Of a stretch of 64,000 nucleotides of DNA, positions 1 through 10,583 are shown in pieces. Numbering within the stretch: the stretch's first letter is position 1; the number at the start of each line of letters is the position of its first letter. This DNA is from Ustilago trichophora (taxonomy: Eukaryota > Basidiomycota > Ustilaginomycetes > Ustilaginales > Ustilaginaceae), in the NCBI GenBank assembly GCA_900323505.1, contig OOIN01000024.1:310001-374000 (forward strand). The letters are read 5' to 3'. The notes beneath the pieces are model-generated. The model was given only the letters and a program-made list of their open reading frames with translations. It did not search any database and was not told the origin of the DNA. A program made the position numbers and the translations under genes.

Positions 1-157
1 CACGCTTTGACCTTCTGCACGTGTCAGTCAGGCTCAGTCTGATCATCAGAAGCTACTCGGTCAGCCCTATGATGATCCTCAAATTTCACCCTTTGCCGCC
101 GCCACTTGAGAATGTTTTGTGCACATGAGGTATATTCATCGGTCGGGGGCGAGACTT

Positions 158-998
158 TTAGTAGTACGCCACGGTATGCAGGATAGCATGTGGATGTGTC
201 TGTTGATGACGTTCCAGGATGGCGTCCATCTCTGTGTCGATATCTTGCGAGCTCGCGATCTGTCATTACAGCCCGCATTGTATTCAAGTGAAGCAGAAAA
301 ACCAATTCGTCAGTGATCTGCTTTGACAGGATGAGGATGAGGAGGGAGAGAGATTGTGCGTGAAAAGGAAAACTTACCGCATTCGCCAAATCCAAAATAG
401 CCTTACCAGCCGCTACTGCTTCTTCATGGTTATCCTTGATCTCAACATTGATCACGTGTACCGGCCTGTTGAGCTCCCCACCCCTGTTGAAGAGATCCTC
501 GCATACGGCGTCAAAGCATCTCTCTTCGCAGGTGATGACGATGTCCGCAGTGTATTTTGTCTCCTGCCATCTCTCGGGGGCCCTCTTGACGTCCTTATTC
601 CTGTTCAACATTGTCATGAGTCCATTCGCCCAATAAAGACGTGGATCTTTCGAGTTCAAGTCGTCAATGATATCTGTATATGCCGTTCCAAAAGGGTAGA
701 TGTTGGGAAGGTTGATTTTTGGGCCGGGTAAGCGGACGGCGGAACCGGTGCCAGCAGAGGTAACATTGAAGCCCGATTGCGCGAGGAGAGAGTGTGCCGC
801 CATGGAACGGTTCTGATTTGAGGCGCAGACCACGCAGAACATGATGGAGCTATCGGGAGATGCTCCAGGTACCGTTCCGTTCACTGCGGCTGCATTGATC
901 GTGGGTGTCGCTGAGGAAGAAGAGGAGGATGGATAGGGTGGTGTGGTGGAAGATGACGAGGAGGGTTGTATTGAGTATGGGTTTTGTATTGTCGACAT
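158..998 (-). CDS. SSU72: SSU72, RNA polymerase II CTD phosphatase
   Basis: This is a protein phosphatase that removes phosphate from Ser5 (and Ser7) of the RNA polymerase II C-terminal repeat and acts with the cleavage and polyadenylation factor in the nucleus. The CDS is complement(join(158..259,378..998)), 240 aa. The active-site loop CX5R is seen as C58-ASNQN-R64-S65. Simple read-through of the reading frame past residue 207 gives a non-homologous tail. A 118-bp intron (donor GTAAGT ending at 377, acceptor TGACAG at 260) restores the family ending ...[12 protein letters not shown], so I am confident of the splice. The first ~50 residues are a Ser/Thr/Pro-rich extension not typical of the core family. 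TRM6 lies upstream on the same strand. Confidence 0.93.
260..377 (-). other. Intron of SSU72
   Basis: This is a phase-0 GT-AG intron of 118 bp. The donor is GTAAGT read downward from 377 and the acceptor is ..TGACAG ending at 260. Only this junction yields the conserved SSU72 C-terminus. A nearer AG at 318 leads into a non-homologous frame. Confidence 0.85.
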
Positions 999-1613
999 CG
1001 TTGCTGGTTCCTTCGTTACTTGTGGTGATGCTACTTTAGCTTTAAGTCGCTATTGGATGCCTCTTTAGCTTCGAGTCGCTATTGTGTGATTTGAAGCTGG
1101 ATACTCTGCTGTTGCACTCGTGGATGACGTCCACTGCTCTTGCCTGGTGATAGATGCGTCTGGATGCAAGTGGCCTTTGCGCTTGGTGTTGATGCGACCT
1201 CGGATGCTAGCGATAGACGGAGGCAATCGAGAGGACGCTTGTCAACACGATTCGAATCCACTTCCTATATATGGTGCGTGAGGGTCGAGAGTCAAATACG
1301 AGCTATGACGAGTAGTTGTGATAGACGATGGTTTACAGACAAGAAGGTGTGAGGGTTCAAACTCGGCCTTCAGTTTCAAGTGGAGCAATGCCGAAAAAAA
1401 TGTGAACTCTTACCAAGTCTCGATCTAACATATTTAAATTCAACGGCCACAGCCTGAGTTACCTCTCTGCAGCACTCTGACAAGACAGTCTCTGAAAGCA
1501 CAAATGTCTTCAACACTTGCAGTGTTCAGCTGCGTTGTTGATAATGGATATGATGTAAAAGGCAGAACTGTAGCATGATATTACAGTGCATCTGTCTAAG
1601 AGGCGTGATGGAT
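999..1613. other. Intergenic, SSU72 upstream region and TRM6 3' flank
   Basis: This 615-bp stretch has no credible gene. It holds a short imperfect direct repeat, TTTAGCTTnnAGTCGCTATTG, at about 1035-1055 and 1064-1084, in the probable SSU72 promoter. Nothing else stands out. Confidence 0.6.
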
Positions 1614-3290
1614 CTATTGCTGCTCCTGTGCAACAGGCTCAGCCTCTGTCGTCTCCTGCGTCCTGACTCTCTTGACATCCCGCTTCTCGCCTTCAGCAGT
1701 CGCATCTTCCTCTTGTACACGCTTCGCCGCCTCTCCTTCCTTGACCGTGTTTGCCTCCACCTCGACCCCCTCCTTCGTCTCTTCTTCCAGCGACGCCAAA
1801 TACTCTTTGCGCATCTTCAGTGCCTGCACCTCGCCAAACACCCTGAGCGCATGTAGAATGTAACCAGCGGTACTGCTCGTCGTCATCTCTGGGTGCGTCC
1901 TGCCCGGCAGCACCTGGTACTTCCTCAACCAAGGCTCTGTTACGCTGATATTGATAAACTCTTCGTCGCCCCTCAGCTTGGCGTGTGCCTCGTTGAGCGG
2001 CTGCAAATACGGGCTGTGTACGACCACGCTTGCCGATCCACCCAGATGCGGCTTGAGCCTGTTGAGGATACTGATGGGATCATAGTGGCATGCGATGAGG
2101 ACGGCGTCAAAATCTCCCGCGAAAAAGTCATTGCGGACGCGGTCGATGTCGCGGAAATTGGCTTGACGTTTGCGATCGCGCGCCTTTTCCTTTGTGGATC
2201 GTGTTGCGGGGGCGAGATCTTGTGTCGAAAACACTGGTGCGTAGTCGCGTTCGGTTGCGGCCCAGTTGAGCACTTTCAGCACCGGTTTGGTGACGGAGGT
2301 GGGGAGGTTGAAGTAAGGGATGATGTCGAAGGAAGGTGGCGATTCGGCATCGTTGATTGCTACCACTGTTCCGTCGCCTCCGAGCCTTTCCAGAACCGAA
2401 CCAACGAGCAACCCAGAAACGCCATCAATGACGAGGTATCGCCCTCCTGGTCGAACACTGCCAAAGGTAAGCACTTGCGACAGCGCGTCTTTGCGAATCC
2501 AACGGATCTTTTCAGGCGCCTTGTCGAACCAGAAATCGCACACATTGCCAAAATCGGGCTGGAGAGGCGTGAAGAGCTTCAGATGCTTCTGCTCCTTCCT
2601 CGCCACGTATTTTGCCTGTGAGTAGACGGTGCGATTGGCAAAAGATTCGGAGCTGGCAAGTTGCTGTTCGATGATCTCTCGTCCAGATATGCCTCTGTTT
2701 TTCAGCTCTTGGATGTCAACATAGGTGAGCTTCTGTGCGGAACCGTCGTCGTTGATGTGTTCGTTCGTTGCTGTTGTCTCCACGGTTTCGCTTGCTTCTG
2801 TTTCGAGATCACCTAGCGTTCGGTTGATGACCAACTTCAGCGATGTTCCAGTGGAAGCAGCTGGTGCTCCACCCTTCTTCCCAGCACCCTTCCCATTCTG
2901 CTTTTGGCCATCTATTGCTTCTGCAGTGGAAGCAGCATCGGCCTGAATCTCATACGTAAAGCCGTAAGGCATTCCAATCAAATCGTCCGCTTTGAAGCTG
3001 CCGAACTTGCCGAGGCTGACCTGCTTGCCCGGCATGATCTCGGCCGCCTTTGTACGACCGGAGGGCATCTTGAGAATGACGGTAGACCCTGATTCGATGT
3101 AGTGCAGACGCTTGCGCAGCTGTTCTGAGGTGAGACGAGGCATGTTGGAGTTGGTGCGGGATTTCTGGTTTTGGCGCTGCTGATGCTTTCCATTTCCAGG
3201 CTTTGATTGAGAGATGCTGGGACCTGCTTCGACCGAGGCTGATTCGGGAGCGGAAGCAGCTGTCGTTGCTGCGAGTGGTTCCGCCGACAT
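1614..3290 (-). CDS. TRM6: TRM6/GCD10, non-catalytic subunit of tRNA m1A58 methyltransferase
   Basis: This subunit binds tRNA in the nuclear Trm6-Trm61 complex that makes 1-methyladenosine at position 58, which is needed for initiator tRNA stability. The protein is 558 aa from the ATG at 3290; upstream in-frame sequence lacks an ATG, so this start is chosen. A low-complexity Ser/Ala/Gln N-terminus (1-50) is followed by a beta-barrel-like region (about 60-115, with ILKMPSGR and GKFGSFKADDLIG). A Rossmann-like methyltransferase domain follows (RPGGRYLVIDGVSGLLVG), whose SAM-binding motif is degenerate, as expected for Trm6. The tail is Glu/Lys-rich. It shares a 324-bp divergent promoter region with the PEX39-like gene. 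Confidence 0.9.
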   Translation of the reverse strand: MSAEPLAATTAASAPESASVEAGPSISQSKPGNGKHQQRQNQKSRTNSNMPRLTSEQLRKRLHYIESGSTVILKMPSGRTKAAEIMPGKQVSLGKFGSFKADDLIGMPYGFTYEIQADAASTAEAIDGQKQNGKGAGKKGGAPAASTGTSLKLVINRTLGDLETEASETVETTATNEHINDDGSAQKLTYVDIQELKNRGISGREIIEQQLASSESFANRTVYSQAKYVARKEQKHLKLFTPLQPDFGNVCDFWFDKAPEKIRWIRKDALSQVLTFGSVRPGGRYLVIDGVSGLLVGSVLERLGGDGTVVAINDAESPPSFDIIPYFNLPTSVTKPVLKVLNWAATERDYAPVFSTQDLAPATRSTKEKARDRKRQANFRDIDRVRNDFFAGDFDAVLIACHYDPISILNRLKPHLGGSASVVVHSPYLQPLNEAHAKLRGDEEFINISVTEPWLRKYQVLPGRTHPEMTTSSTAGYILHALRVFGEVQALKMRKEYLASLEEETKEGVEVEANTVKEGEAAKRVQEEDATAEGEKRDVKRVRTQETTEAEPVAQEQQ

Positions 3291-3614
3291 GATGTTATTC
3301 CTCTTGAAGAAGGCAAAGTATATTTTGAGGTGAGGGAGGAGGATGTCACGATTGAACAAGAAAAGTTGGCAGAAAGACGCAATTCTTCTCAAATTTTAAA
3401 AATGTGAGATCACGTGTGGTGTTCAACCTCCACAGCAACCCCGCCTTCCGCGATTGTTCGACTGTTGGCCGGCTCTCGCTCTCAAGCACGGGCCGGTTGC
3501 CAACACAGACATCTTGACTTTCTACCATCCTCATCGCCATCTCTACTTCTCGCGCATCATCTCTCCTTCCCTCACCTCGTTACACCTGGATAGACTGGAG
3601 AGACAAGAAGCAAG
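3291..3614. promoter_or_regulatory. Divergent promoter region TRM6 / PEX39-like
   Basis: This 324-bp head-to-head intergenic region lies between the two start codons. It includes an A/T-rich run near 3395-3405 (ATTTTAAAAATG). No specific transcription factor site can be named. Confidence 0.5.
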
Positions 3615-4199
3615 ATGGACGTCGACACATCACTCCCCTCCGTACCCTACGACAGGGAGGTGATCTATACAGCCCTGACACAGTTCGACGAGACCGACGC
3701 GGAATTCCAAGCTGGTATACAGACCATCATTGGACCCATGCAATCGTCCGGTGTCGCACCGGAGCAGATTGAGGAGACAAAGAAGCGCGCAAAGGTCTTC
3801 TTTTGGTCGCAAAAAACTGGCAACCAGGTCGATTATGCCGATTACAAGGCTTGGCTTTCGTCAAACTCGATACCCGCCGCGACGACAACGAGTGCGACAG
3901 CAACTGTAGGTGGCACTGAGGGTGGTGCAGAGAAGGAGAAGGAAAAGGAGCCGTATCCAGCATCATTTGATGCCATCGTTGAGCTCATCACAACAGGCAA
4001 AACGGACCAGATTCCGGGCATTCGTGACATTCCACTCAAGATCAACGAGGAGCCCCCAACACAAGCTACGATGAGTCGGCCATTGAAGCCCTGGGAGAAG
4101 GCGGAGATGCCCGCATTCGACCTTCCGAAATCAAACTCGCAGGAGGATGCAGCGATGGATTCGGTCTCATCACAAAGAGACGCTCCTTCCACAGCTTAA
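3615..4199 (+). CDS. PEX39-like KPWE-motif protein (peroxisomal PTS2 import factor candidate)
   Basis: This 194-aa protein starts at the ATG at 3615 (CAAGATGGAC context). The N-terminal ~75 residues form a predicted helical domain of the type found in a conserved small fungal protein (FDETDAEFQAGIQTI, AKVFFWSQKTG). It is followed by an Ala/Thr/Glu linker and a C-terminal segment with LKPWEKAEMPAF. The [K/R]PWE motif is known from the Pex13/Pex39 system, where it contacts the PTS2 receptor Pex7. From that knowledge I infer a cytosolic or peroxisomal import cofactor. The helical domain also resembles annotated 'PEX14-like KPWE' proteins. The gene is tail-to-tail with POL32, 119 bp apart. The family assignment is good; the precise role is inference. 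Confidence 0.7.
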   Translation: MDVDTSLPSVPYDREVIYTALTQFDETDAEFQAGIQTIIGPMQSSGVAPEQIEETKKRAKVFFWSQKTGNQVDYADYKAWLSSNSIPAATTTSATATVGGTEGGAEKEKEKEPYPASFDAIVELITTGKTDQIPGIRDIPLKINEEPPTQATMSRPLKPWEKAEMPAFDLPKSNSQEDAAMDSVSSQRDAPSTA

Positions 4200-4318
4200 A
4201 CGGTCGAAGCACACTGTACACTGTAGGAATTAGAAGGTCAATGCCTGTGCTTGCAAAAAGGAGTAGTGCGATACATGCCCGGTAACATGCACGGAAGAAT
4301 CGCGTGCGTGCTGAGATA

Positions 4319-5986
4319 TCACTTGGGCTTGCGAGTGAAGAAACTGTTTAGACTCTGCTGCCCTTTCTTGGCCGGTGTGGGGGTTGCGCCCCCTGACGAT
4401 TTGCGGTTGGCTGCGCTGTTGTTAGATGCTGGTGTTGATTTGGCTGGCGCTGCGGAGGGTGCAGGACTGGCTGAAGCGGATGTAGATGTAGACCTCGATT
4501 CCGCGGCGGCTTTGGATTGCTGCTTGGTTGCTCCACCTCCTCGCTTCGAGCCAACGACGACTGGTGCGTCGGACTCCTCTGAGGAATACGACTCGTACTC
4601 GTCGACTGTTTTCGTGACCGTGTATCCACGCTCGTCCTTTGTGCGGATCTTTTTGCTGCCAATCTTGCGCTTCTTGCGAACACGTCTCTTTGCAGCAGCA
4701 AGGGCGGGATCTGTGCCATTCATCGTGGCGGTGACGGTGGAATCGGCCATCTCGACGTCTGGATCGAGGTCTTTGCCCTGGCCTGTCTTCTTTTTGCCAC
4801 TTGTGCCGCTAGGCTCGACGGCCTGCACGTCGTCGTCGTCAGAATCCATCATGGCTTCGAGCTCTTTGCGCTGTGCAGCTTCCTGCGCTTTGGTCTGCGA
4901 TCGAGCATCCGCACGCTTGCCGGTTCCTCTTGGCGCGGCGTCACGTACTGGATCTGCCATCTTGACGTCACTGTCGTCGCCTTCGTCGTCGGCGTAGCCG
5001 AGTTTCTCTGGCTTGTTGTCATCCTCATCATCTTCGTCGTCGATGGAAGTTAGCTTGCGGCCATTGTTGCCTTCTTCTTCGTCGTCCTCGTCGTCGCTCC
5101 CTAACAATGCCTTTCTTGCTGACGAACGCTTATTCGAGCTCGGCGTCATGTTCTTGACTGCCGCTTTCGTCTCGGCCTCCTTGGGCTTGGCTCTGCTCCA
5201 GTCTAGACCGCTCTTCTTACCAGCGGCTGGCACTGATGGCGTCGACTTTGCCGTAGCAGCAGAAGGCTTTGTATCTGGCCCGTCCTTGACTTGGCTCTTG
5301 ACAATGCTATCCTTGGCTGGCTTGCTGTCCTTGCTTGCAGGAATCGCGGGCGCACTGGGTGCTCCGAGGCTTGGAATAGCTTTTGATGGATCATAGTTGT
5401 CTTTGATGTTGAGATTGATGATTACACCAAGGTCAGCTCCGCGATTGGTCTGCTGCCAAATATCTGCGTACTTTTGCTGTGAATGCAGGTCGTGTTGCAC
5501 GGCAGTGAGTTGCGCTGCATCACGGAGACGGCCGGGCGATATTGAGTATATGTGGCACGAAGTGACTTCTTCCAACGAGCTCTTCGCTTCCTCGAGTTGG
5601 TCTGCAGAGACCAGACAAATCACTTGACGTGTGACTTCGGCTTCGGTCTGACGCCGCGATATACGGGAATCGAGGAAGCTACGTGGAGATGCAGTGGATG
5701 AAGAGGCTGTTGAAGAAGAGCCGACGAGTTTGCTGTCCTCCTCATCCCCCTTGGCTACATTAGTTTCTTCAGCTTGTGTGTCGGTACATGTGGACCGCCC
5801 AATGAGAACGTATGTAGCGTCAAAGTCGGACTTGTCCTTGTGCGAGTTGAAGAAGTTGGCCAACGCTTCCTTGGCGTCATCTACGTGGATACGCAGCTCA
5901 CGACTGAGGAGACGGTAGGTGATGAGCTTCTTATCGCGCTGCAACCACGATGTGAGGAACGACGTAGGGTCCGATGTTGACGGCAT
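4319..5986 (-). CDS. POL32: DNA polymerase delta subunit 3 (POL32/CDC27)
   Basis: This is the accessory subunit of replicative DNA polymerase delta, which bridges the small subunit to PCNA. The protein is 555 aa. The N-terminal ~150 residues (FLTSWLQRDKKLITYRLLSREL...VDDAKEALANFF) form the winged-helix domain that binds the B subunit. The middle is long, disordered and acidic, rich in SDDED and Lys. The extreme C-terminus carries a canonical PIP box, QQSLNSFF, followed by TRKPK, exactly where Cdc27/Pol32 proteins have it. No intron is needed. It is divergently transcribed from DBP5. Confidence 0.9.
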   Translation of the reverse strand: MPSTSDPTSFLTSWLQRDKKLITYRLLSRELRIHVDDAKEALANFFNSHKDKSDFDATYVLIGRSTCTDTQAEETNVAKGDEEDSKLVGSSSTASSSTASPRSFLDSRISRRQTEAEVTRQVICLVSADQLEEAKSSLEEVTSCHIYSISPGRLRDAAQLTAVQHDLHSQQKYADIWQQTNRGADLGVIINLNIKDNYDPSKAIPSLGAPSAPAIPASKDSKPAKDSIVKSQVKDGPDTKPSAATAKSTPSVPAAGKKSGLDWSRAKPKEAETKAAVKNMTPSSNKRSSARKALLGSDDEDDEEEGNNGRKLTSIDDEDDEDDNKPEKLGYADDEGDDSDVKMADPVRDAAPRGTGKRADARSQTKAQEAAQRKELEAMMDSDDDDVQAVEPSGTSGKKKTGQGKDLDPDVEMADSTVTATMNGTDPALAAAKRRVRKKRKIGSKKIRTKDERGYTVTKTVDEYESYSSEESDAPVVVGSKRGGGATKQQSKAAAESRSTSTSASASPAPSAAPAKSTPASNNSAANRKSSGGATPTPAKKGQQSLNSFFTRKPK

Positions 5987-6666
5987 GGCTGTCGCAGTGA
6001 TGTCTTCGGGTCAATCCTCTGTTCGTCACAAGGTCGGGCTGTTCGATATGTGTTGCGCCGGTCTTGCCCTCCCTGATGATAGAGCAGCTGCGACCAAGTT
6101 GACCTCTAACGGGAAGCTGCGTGATGGAGATTGTCTTGGCGAATGATGCGTGTGAATGAATGAAAAGGACCTGTCAAGACCCTTGTGTAGCCAGAAAGTA
6201 TGACTTTTTGGAAGCCGAAGGTGTCAGAGTCAGCGTTTCATTTTTGGCAGTTCGCGCCGTTTTACGCGTTGTGCTGCAGCTGTCGTCTCTCGCGTCAGAC
6301 CAACACTCGGATTTTTCGCAGTCCTGGAGGTTGTTAGACCGTGTCATTCACAAGGATGAATCTGGCGCAAAAGCGAGGACAGATCGATCACGCTGGATTG
6401 CTTTCTCTCTTGGGTTGCAACTTTGAACTTTTGGCTGCAGACTCGCACGAGCACACACACACACACATTCACACAAGCGCCCTTTGCACTCCACACCAAC
6501 ACGAGAAGAAAAAGAAAGTTGGTTTCAACGTTTTGCTCCTTCCAACACCAACTCGAATCAAGCCACGCTTCGATATACCGATCCCATTCAGGAGGTTTCA
6601 TAGCGATACCGTCCATACTTGTATATCCCTGACAGCACACCACTTGACGACGTACTCATACACAAT
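5987..6666. promoter_or_regulatory. Divergent promoter region POL32 / DBP5
   Basis: This 680-bp head-to-head intergenic stretch has a CA-rich microsatellite at about 6447-6478, a poly-purine run near 6500-6520 and no recognisable gene. The DBP5 5' UTR probably occupies the right end. Confidence 0.5.
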
Positions 6667-8097
6667 ATGAGTGACACGAGAGACAAGGCCACAGCACCGG
6701 CTGCTGGTGCCGACACCAAGGTCAACGACATCGCAGCGGGCATGTCCGGTCTTATGTCTGGCAAGGATACCGCTGCCGCCAAGCCAGCCGCTGATGCAGA
6801 TGCATCCGCAAGCAAGGAAGAGCAAGTCGAATCGAATCTTCGCGAGTCGTCGCACGAAGTCCAGGTGACACTCGCCGACCAGCAAGCGGATCCCAACTCG
6901 CCCCTCTACTCGGCCAAGAGCTTCGAGGCGCTTGGTCTACATGAGAACTTGCTCAAGGGCATCTACGCAATGAAGTACCAGAAGCCCTCCAAGATCCAAG
7001 AAAAGGCCTTGGCGCTGCTGCTCCAGAATCCACCCAAAAACATGATCGGCCAGTCGCAGTCCGGTACCGGTAAGACAGCTGCTTTCATCCTCACCATGCT
7101 CTCTCGTATCGACTACGACCTCAAGAAGCCACAAGCCATCGTCTTGGCACCATCACGTGAGCTTGCACGTCAGATCATGGACGTCGTGCTCACCATGTCC
7201 AAATTCACCAACGTCACCACTTGCCTCTGCTTGCCAGACGAGGTGAAGCGAGGTGAAAAGATCCAGGCACAGCTGATCGTCGGTACGCCGGGAAAGACAT
7301 TCGACATGATCAAGAGCAAAGGTATCGAGACGGCTGCGATGAAGGTCTTTGTGCTCGACGAAGCCGACAACATGCTGGATCAGCAGTCGTTGGGAGAACA
7401 GTCGATCCGTGTCAAGAACACCATGCCCAAGTCGTGCCAGCTGGTCTTGTTCTCGGCTACCTTCCCAACCAACGTGTACGAGTTCGCAGTGCGCATCGCA
7501 CCAGGCGCCAATGAGATCCGACTCAAGCAGGAGGAGCTTTCGGTGGAAGGTATCAAGCAATTCTACATGGACTGCAAGGACGAGGACCACAAGTACGAGG
7601 TGTTGGTCGAGCTGTACAACCTGCTCACCATTGGGCAGAGTATCATCTTCTGTGCCAAGCGCGAAACCGCCGACCGAATCGCACAAAAGATGACAAAAGA
7701 AGGCCACAAGGTCGACTCGCTGCATGGGCGACTCGAGACGGCAGATCGTGACCGCACCATCGACGCGTTCCGTGACGGCAAGAGCAAGGTGCTCATCTCG
7801 ACCAACGTGATTGCACGTGGTATCGACATTCAGCAGGTGACGTTGGTGATCAACTACGACATGCCGCTGACGCAGACGGGCGAGGCAGACGCAGAGACCT
7901 ACCTGCACCGTATTGGACGAACGGGACGATTTGGCCGCAAAGGTGTCTCGATCAACTTTGTACACGACCAGCAGAGTTGGAGCTACATGGACCAGATCGA
8001 GAAGGCGCTCAAGTGCCAGATCACGCGCGTGGCCACCAACGACTTGGAAGAGATGGAGTTTACGATCAAAGAGGCGCTCAAGCAGATCGGCAAGTAA
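6667..8097 (+). CDS. DBP5: DBP5, DEAD-box ATP-dependent RNA helicase for mRNA export
   Basis: This helicase remodels mRNPs at the cytoplasmic face of the nuclear pore, with Gle1 and Nup159 as partners. The protein is 476 aa from the ATG at 6667; the 16-residue in-frame upstream extension lacks an ATG. The motifs run in order: motif I GQSQSGTGKT from residue 128, Ia PSRELARQ, motif II DEAD at 231, SAT, the Dbp5-type IIFCAKRETA, RGIDIQ, and HRIGRTGRFG. The N-terminal ~85 residues are Ala/Asp-rich and precede the conserved PLYSAKSFEALGL. RAE1, another mRNA export factor, lies 3.3 kb downstream, but close functional linkage is not implied. Confidence 0.95.
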   Translation: MSDTRDKATAPAAGADTKVNDIAAGMSGLMSGKDTAAAKPAADADASASKEEQVESNLRESSHEVQVTLADQQADPNSPLYSAKSFEALGLHENLLKGIYAMKYQKPSKIQEKALALLLQNPPKNMIGQSQSGTGKTAAFILTMLSRIDYDLKKPQAIVLAPSRELARQIMDVVLTMSKFTNVTTCLCLPDEVKRGEKIQAQLIVGTPGKTFDMIKSKGIETAAMKVFVLDEADNMLDQQSLGEQSIRVKNTMPKSCQLVLFSATFPTNVYEFAVRIAPGANEIRLKQEELSVEGIKQFYMDCKDEDHKYEVLVELYNLLTIGQSIIFCAKRETADRIAQKMTKEGHKVDSLHGRLETADRDRTIDAFRDGKSKVLISTNVIARGIDIQQVTLVINYDMPLTQTGEADAETYLHRIGRTGRFGRKGVSINFVHDQQSWSYMDQIEKALKCQITRVATNDLEEMEFTIKEALKQIGK

Positions 8098-9284
8098 AGG
8101 CGCGCACTGCAACTCACGATTGGAAATGCATGCTATGCTATGCTCTACCACCATTGTATCCGAATCCTCTAGCAACTGAGCAACACAATACCCGAGCGTC
8201 GACCCTACCCATTTATCGTGACGATACAGAGATGAGCGTGTGGCATGCCGAAGCGTGGACCATGTCAAGAGATTACGTGCGCGGAGGGAGAAACAGTTTG
8301 GATGATGGTGTAAGCAGCTGCACTATATGATGTTCGAAGCATACCGATTCAGGATGTCTGCAAAGAGTTTGGGGGAGGGCAATCGACATGATAAGATCCA
8401 GGATCCACCATCTAGAGCGAGCATGGCAGGGTGGAGCGCGGCAGTTGTCCGAGCCAGGACCCTCTCTGACAACGACCGTGTCAGTCAAATGGTGTTCAAC
8501 GTCATAGACATTTTGGCATTTAAGATTGTGCGAAGCCATGTGCATCCTCAAACCGCACACACTTTGAGGCCGAATCCAAGAGCAGATGCCCGACCTTTTG
8601 GCGCTAAAAAGATCTGTCAAGATGTACAGTAGTTAGCGTACGCAAACACGGAGAGATGGAAAGTAGGAGCGACATTTTTGGGCAACCTCTGTTAGATGGG
8701 CTCGATCAGCTGTTGAGGGCAGAGAAGCAGAGAAGTAGCCGCTGAATACAAACCGGAGATAGGCCGAAATTCAAATGTTTTGCTTGTGGAAATACAGAAT
8801 TCGAAATTCTGCCGGGTGGCGGGCGTCCCACACTGAAAAAAAAAAAAAGGAAAAGAAAAAGAAAAAGAAAGAAAGGGTGGCGGAGGGTTTGAGCCTGGTT
8901 CGCCTGAAAGCCGTTGTTGAGAGTGTTTGAAAGGCTTTGACGCTTAAGCCCGCGGGTCCCAATCCCAGTTGGCAGGAGTTCTGTGGTCGGCATTCGGCAA
9001 TTCCCAGATTTGGCCCAGCCAAGAGGGTAGCAGAGTGGCCGCCGCTCAGAAGATCCATTTGCTTCCATTTCGGCCTGTCCGGGTTCGACTCGCTCTCGCT
9101 CTGGCTTGACTCTCTGCGTGGGCGCACGCCATTCATCAACTCACTTGAACGCATAGTTTGCTCCCTCGTCCCTACACTTTACGTTGTTCACCATCTTCCA
9201 CCATATACCGTCCTCAACCTCTTCTAGCGACTCTATTCGCATTGCAAACATCCTTTTGTTGCTTTCTACTAGCATCATTCTTTT
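8098..9284. other. Intergenic between DBP5 and TRR1
   Basis: This 1187-bp stretch has no supported gene. It holds a purine tract, A12 followed by AAAAG/AAAG units, at about 8837-8876. A weakly T-loop-like GGGTTCGA at 9080 was tested as a tRNA and rejected. The right end is a pyrimidine-rich leader before TRR1. Confidence 0.55.
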
Positions 9285-10583
9285 ATGAGCTTGGCCCGAT
9301 CTTCGTTACGCTCGGCTCCGTTCAACCCCGTCAATCTTACCCACTTCGTCGCAAGCAGAACTACAAGCAAAGAGCTCGCTCTCCCTGCGCTTCGTTCGCA
9401 CTTCTCTACGCACTCTCGCTCTACCAACACCTCCACTCGATCGTTTCGAGCTACAGGCCCACTAGCAGCACTCTCTGCCGTCTCGATTGACTCTACCCGC
9501 CCCTTTTCTTCCACCACCACAGACAAGATGACTGAACACGCCAACGGTGCTTCCTCGTCTTCGGGCCAGAAGGTTCACAAGGTCGTCATTATCGGCTCCG
9601 GTCCCGCCGGCCACACTGCTGCCATCTACCTTGCACGAGCCAACCTTGAGCCCGTCCTGTTCGAAGGTATGCTCGCGAACGGCCTTGCCCCAGGAGGACA
9701 GCTCACCACTACCACCGATGTCGAGAACTTCCCCGGTTTCCCCGATGGTATCCGTGGTCCCGAGATCATGGACAAGTTCCGTGCGCAGTCCGTCCGATTC
9801 GGCACCGAGATCCATACCGAGACCATCTCCAAGGTCGACCTCTCGTCGCGTCCCTTCAAGTTCTGGCGCGAGTACGCCGAAGACCAGGCTCCCGAGCTCA
9901 CCGAGACCCTCATCATTGCTACCGGTGCCAGCGCCAAGCGCATGCACTTGCCCGGAGAGGACACCTACTGGCAGAGCGGTATCTCGGCATGTGCTGTCTG
10001 CGACGGTGCCGTCCCCATTTTCCGCAACAAGCCTCTCGTCGTCGTAGGTGGTGGTGACAGTGCCGCCGAGGAGGCCATGTATCTCACCAAGTACGCTTCC
10101 CACGTCCATGTCCTCGTCCGAAGAGACGAGCTCAGGGCATCCAAGATCATGGCCAAGCGTTTGTTGGCACACCCCAAGGTCACTGTCCACTTCAACACGG
10201 TCCCCACCGAGGCCAAGGGTGACGGCGAGCTGCTCAAGGCAGTCCGTGTCAAGGACACCAAGTCGGGCGAGGAGCGTGATATGGACGCCAACGGACTCTT
10301 CTACGCCATCGGTCATTTGCCCGCCACCTCGCTCGTCAAGGGCCAGGTCGAGCTTGACAGCGATGGCTACATCATCACCACCCCAGGCACCGCACAGACC
10401 TCGGTCAAGGGTGTCTTTGCCGCAGGTGACGTCGCCGACAAGAAGTACCGACAGGCCATCACAAGTGCAGGTACCGGATGCATTGCCGCGCTCGAGGCTG
10501 AGCGCTTGCTGGCCGAGGAGGAGGTCCTCGACCCCGTCGATGCCGCTGCAGCTAACCACTACACTGGCACTGACAAGTCGTAA
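9285..10583 (+). CDS. TRR1: Thioredoxin reductase, probably dual start (mitochondrial/cytosolic)
   Basis: This is an NADPH-dependent low-molecular-weight thioredoxin reductase, a homodimeric FAD enzyme. The long form is 432 aa. The FAD-binding Rossmann motif is [11 protein letters not shown], the redox-active CAVC pair is C236 and C239, and the NADPH site is [12 protein letters not shown]; all are present. The first 81 residues are rich in Ser, Arg and Thr with almost no acidic residues, like a mitochondrial presequence. A second ATG at 9528 (M82, AAGATGACT) would give the usual ~351-aa cytosolic enzyme. Two products from one gene by alternative initiation is inference. No intron is visible. 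Confidence 0.93.
   Translation: MSLARSSLRSAPFNPVNLTHFVASRTTSKELALPALRSHFSTHSRSTNTSTRSFRATGPLAALSAVSIDSTRPFSSTTTDKMTEHANGASSSSGQKVHKVVIIGSGPAGHTAAIYLARANLEPVLFEGMLANGLAPGGQLTTTTDVENFPGFPDGIRGPEIMDKFRAQSVRFGTEIHTETISKVDLSSRPFKFWREYAEDQAPELTETLIIATGASAKRMHLPGEDTYWQSGISACAVCDGAVPIFRNKPLVVVGGGDSAAEEAMYLTKYASHVHVLVRRDELRASKIMAKRLLAHPKVTVHFNTVPTEAKGDGELLKAVRVKDTKSGEERDMDANGLFYAIGHLPATSLVKGQVELDSDGYIITTPGTAQTSVKGVFAAGDVADKKYRQAITSAGTGCIAALEAERLLAEEEVLDPVDAAAANHYTGTDKS

Noticed and set aside
24..157. Extension of SSU72 frame beyond 377 to a stop at 24
   Set aside because: Read-through gives non-homologous sequence, while splicing at 377/260 gives the conserved C-terminus ending at 158.
7153..8268. 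371-codon open frame on - strand
   Set aside because: It is antisense to DBP5 and has no recognisable domain.
9019..9115. tRNA-like segment on + strand (TAGCxxAGTGG and GGGTTCGA)
   Set aside because: The bases flanking GGTTCGA do not pair to form a T-stem, and the acceptor ends match only partly; no consistent cloverleaf.
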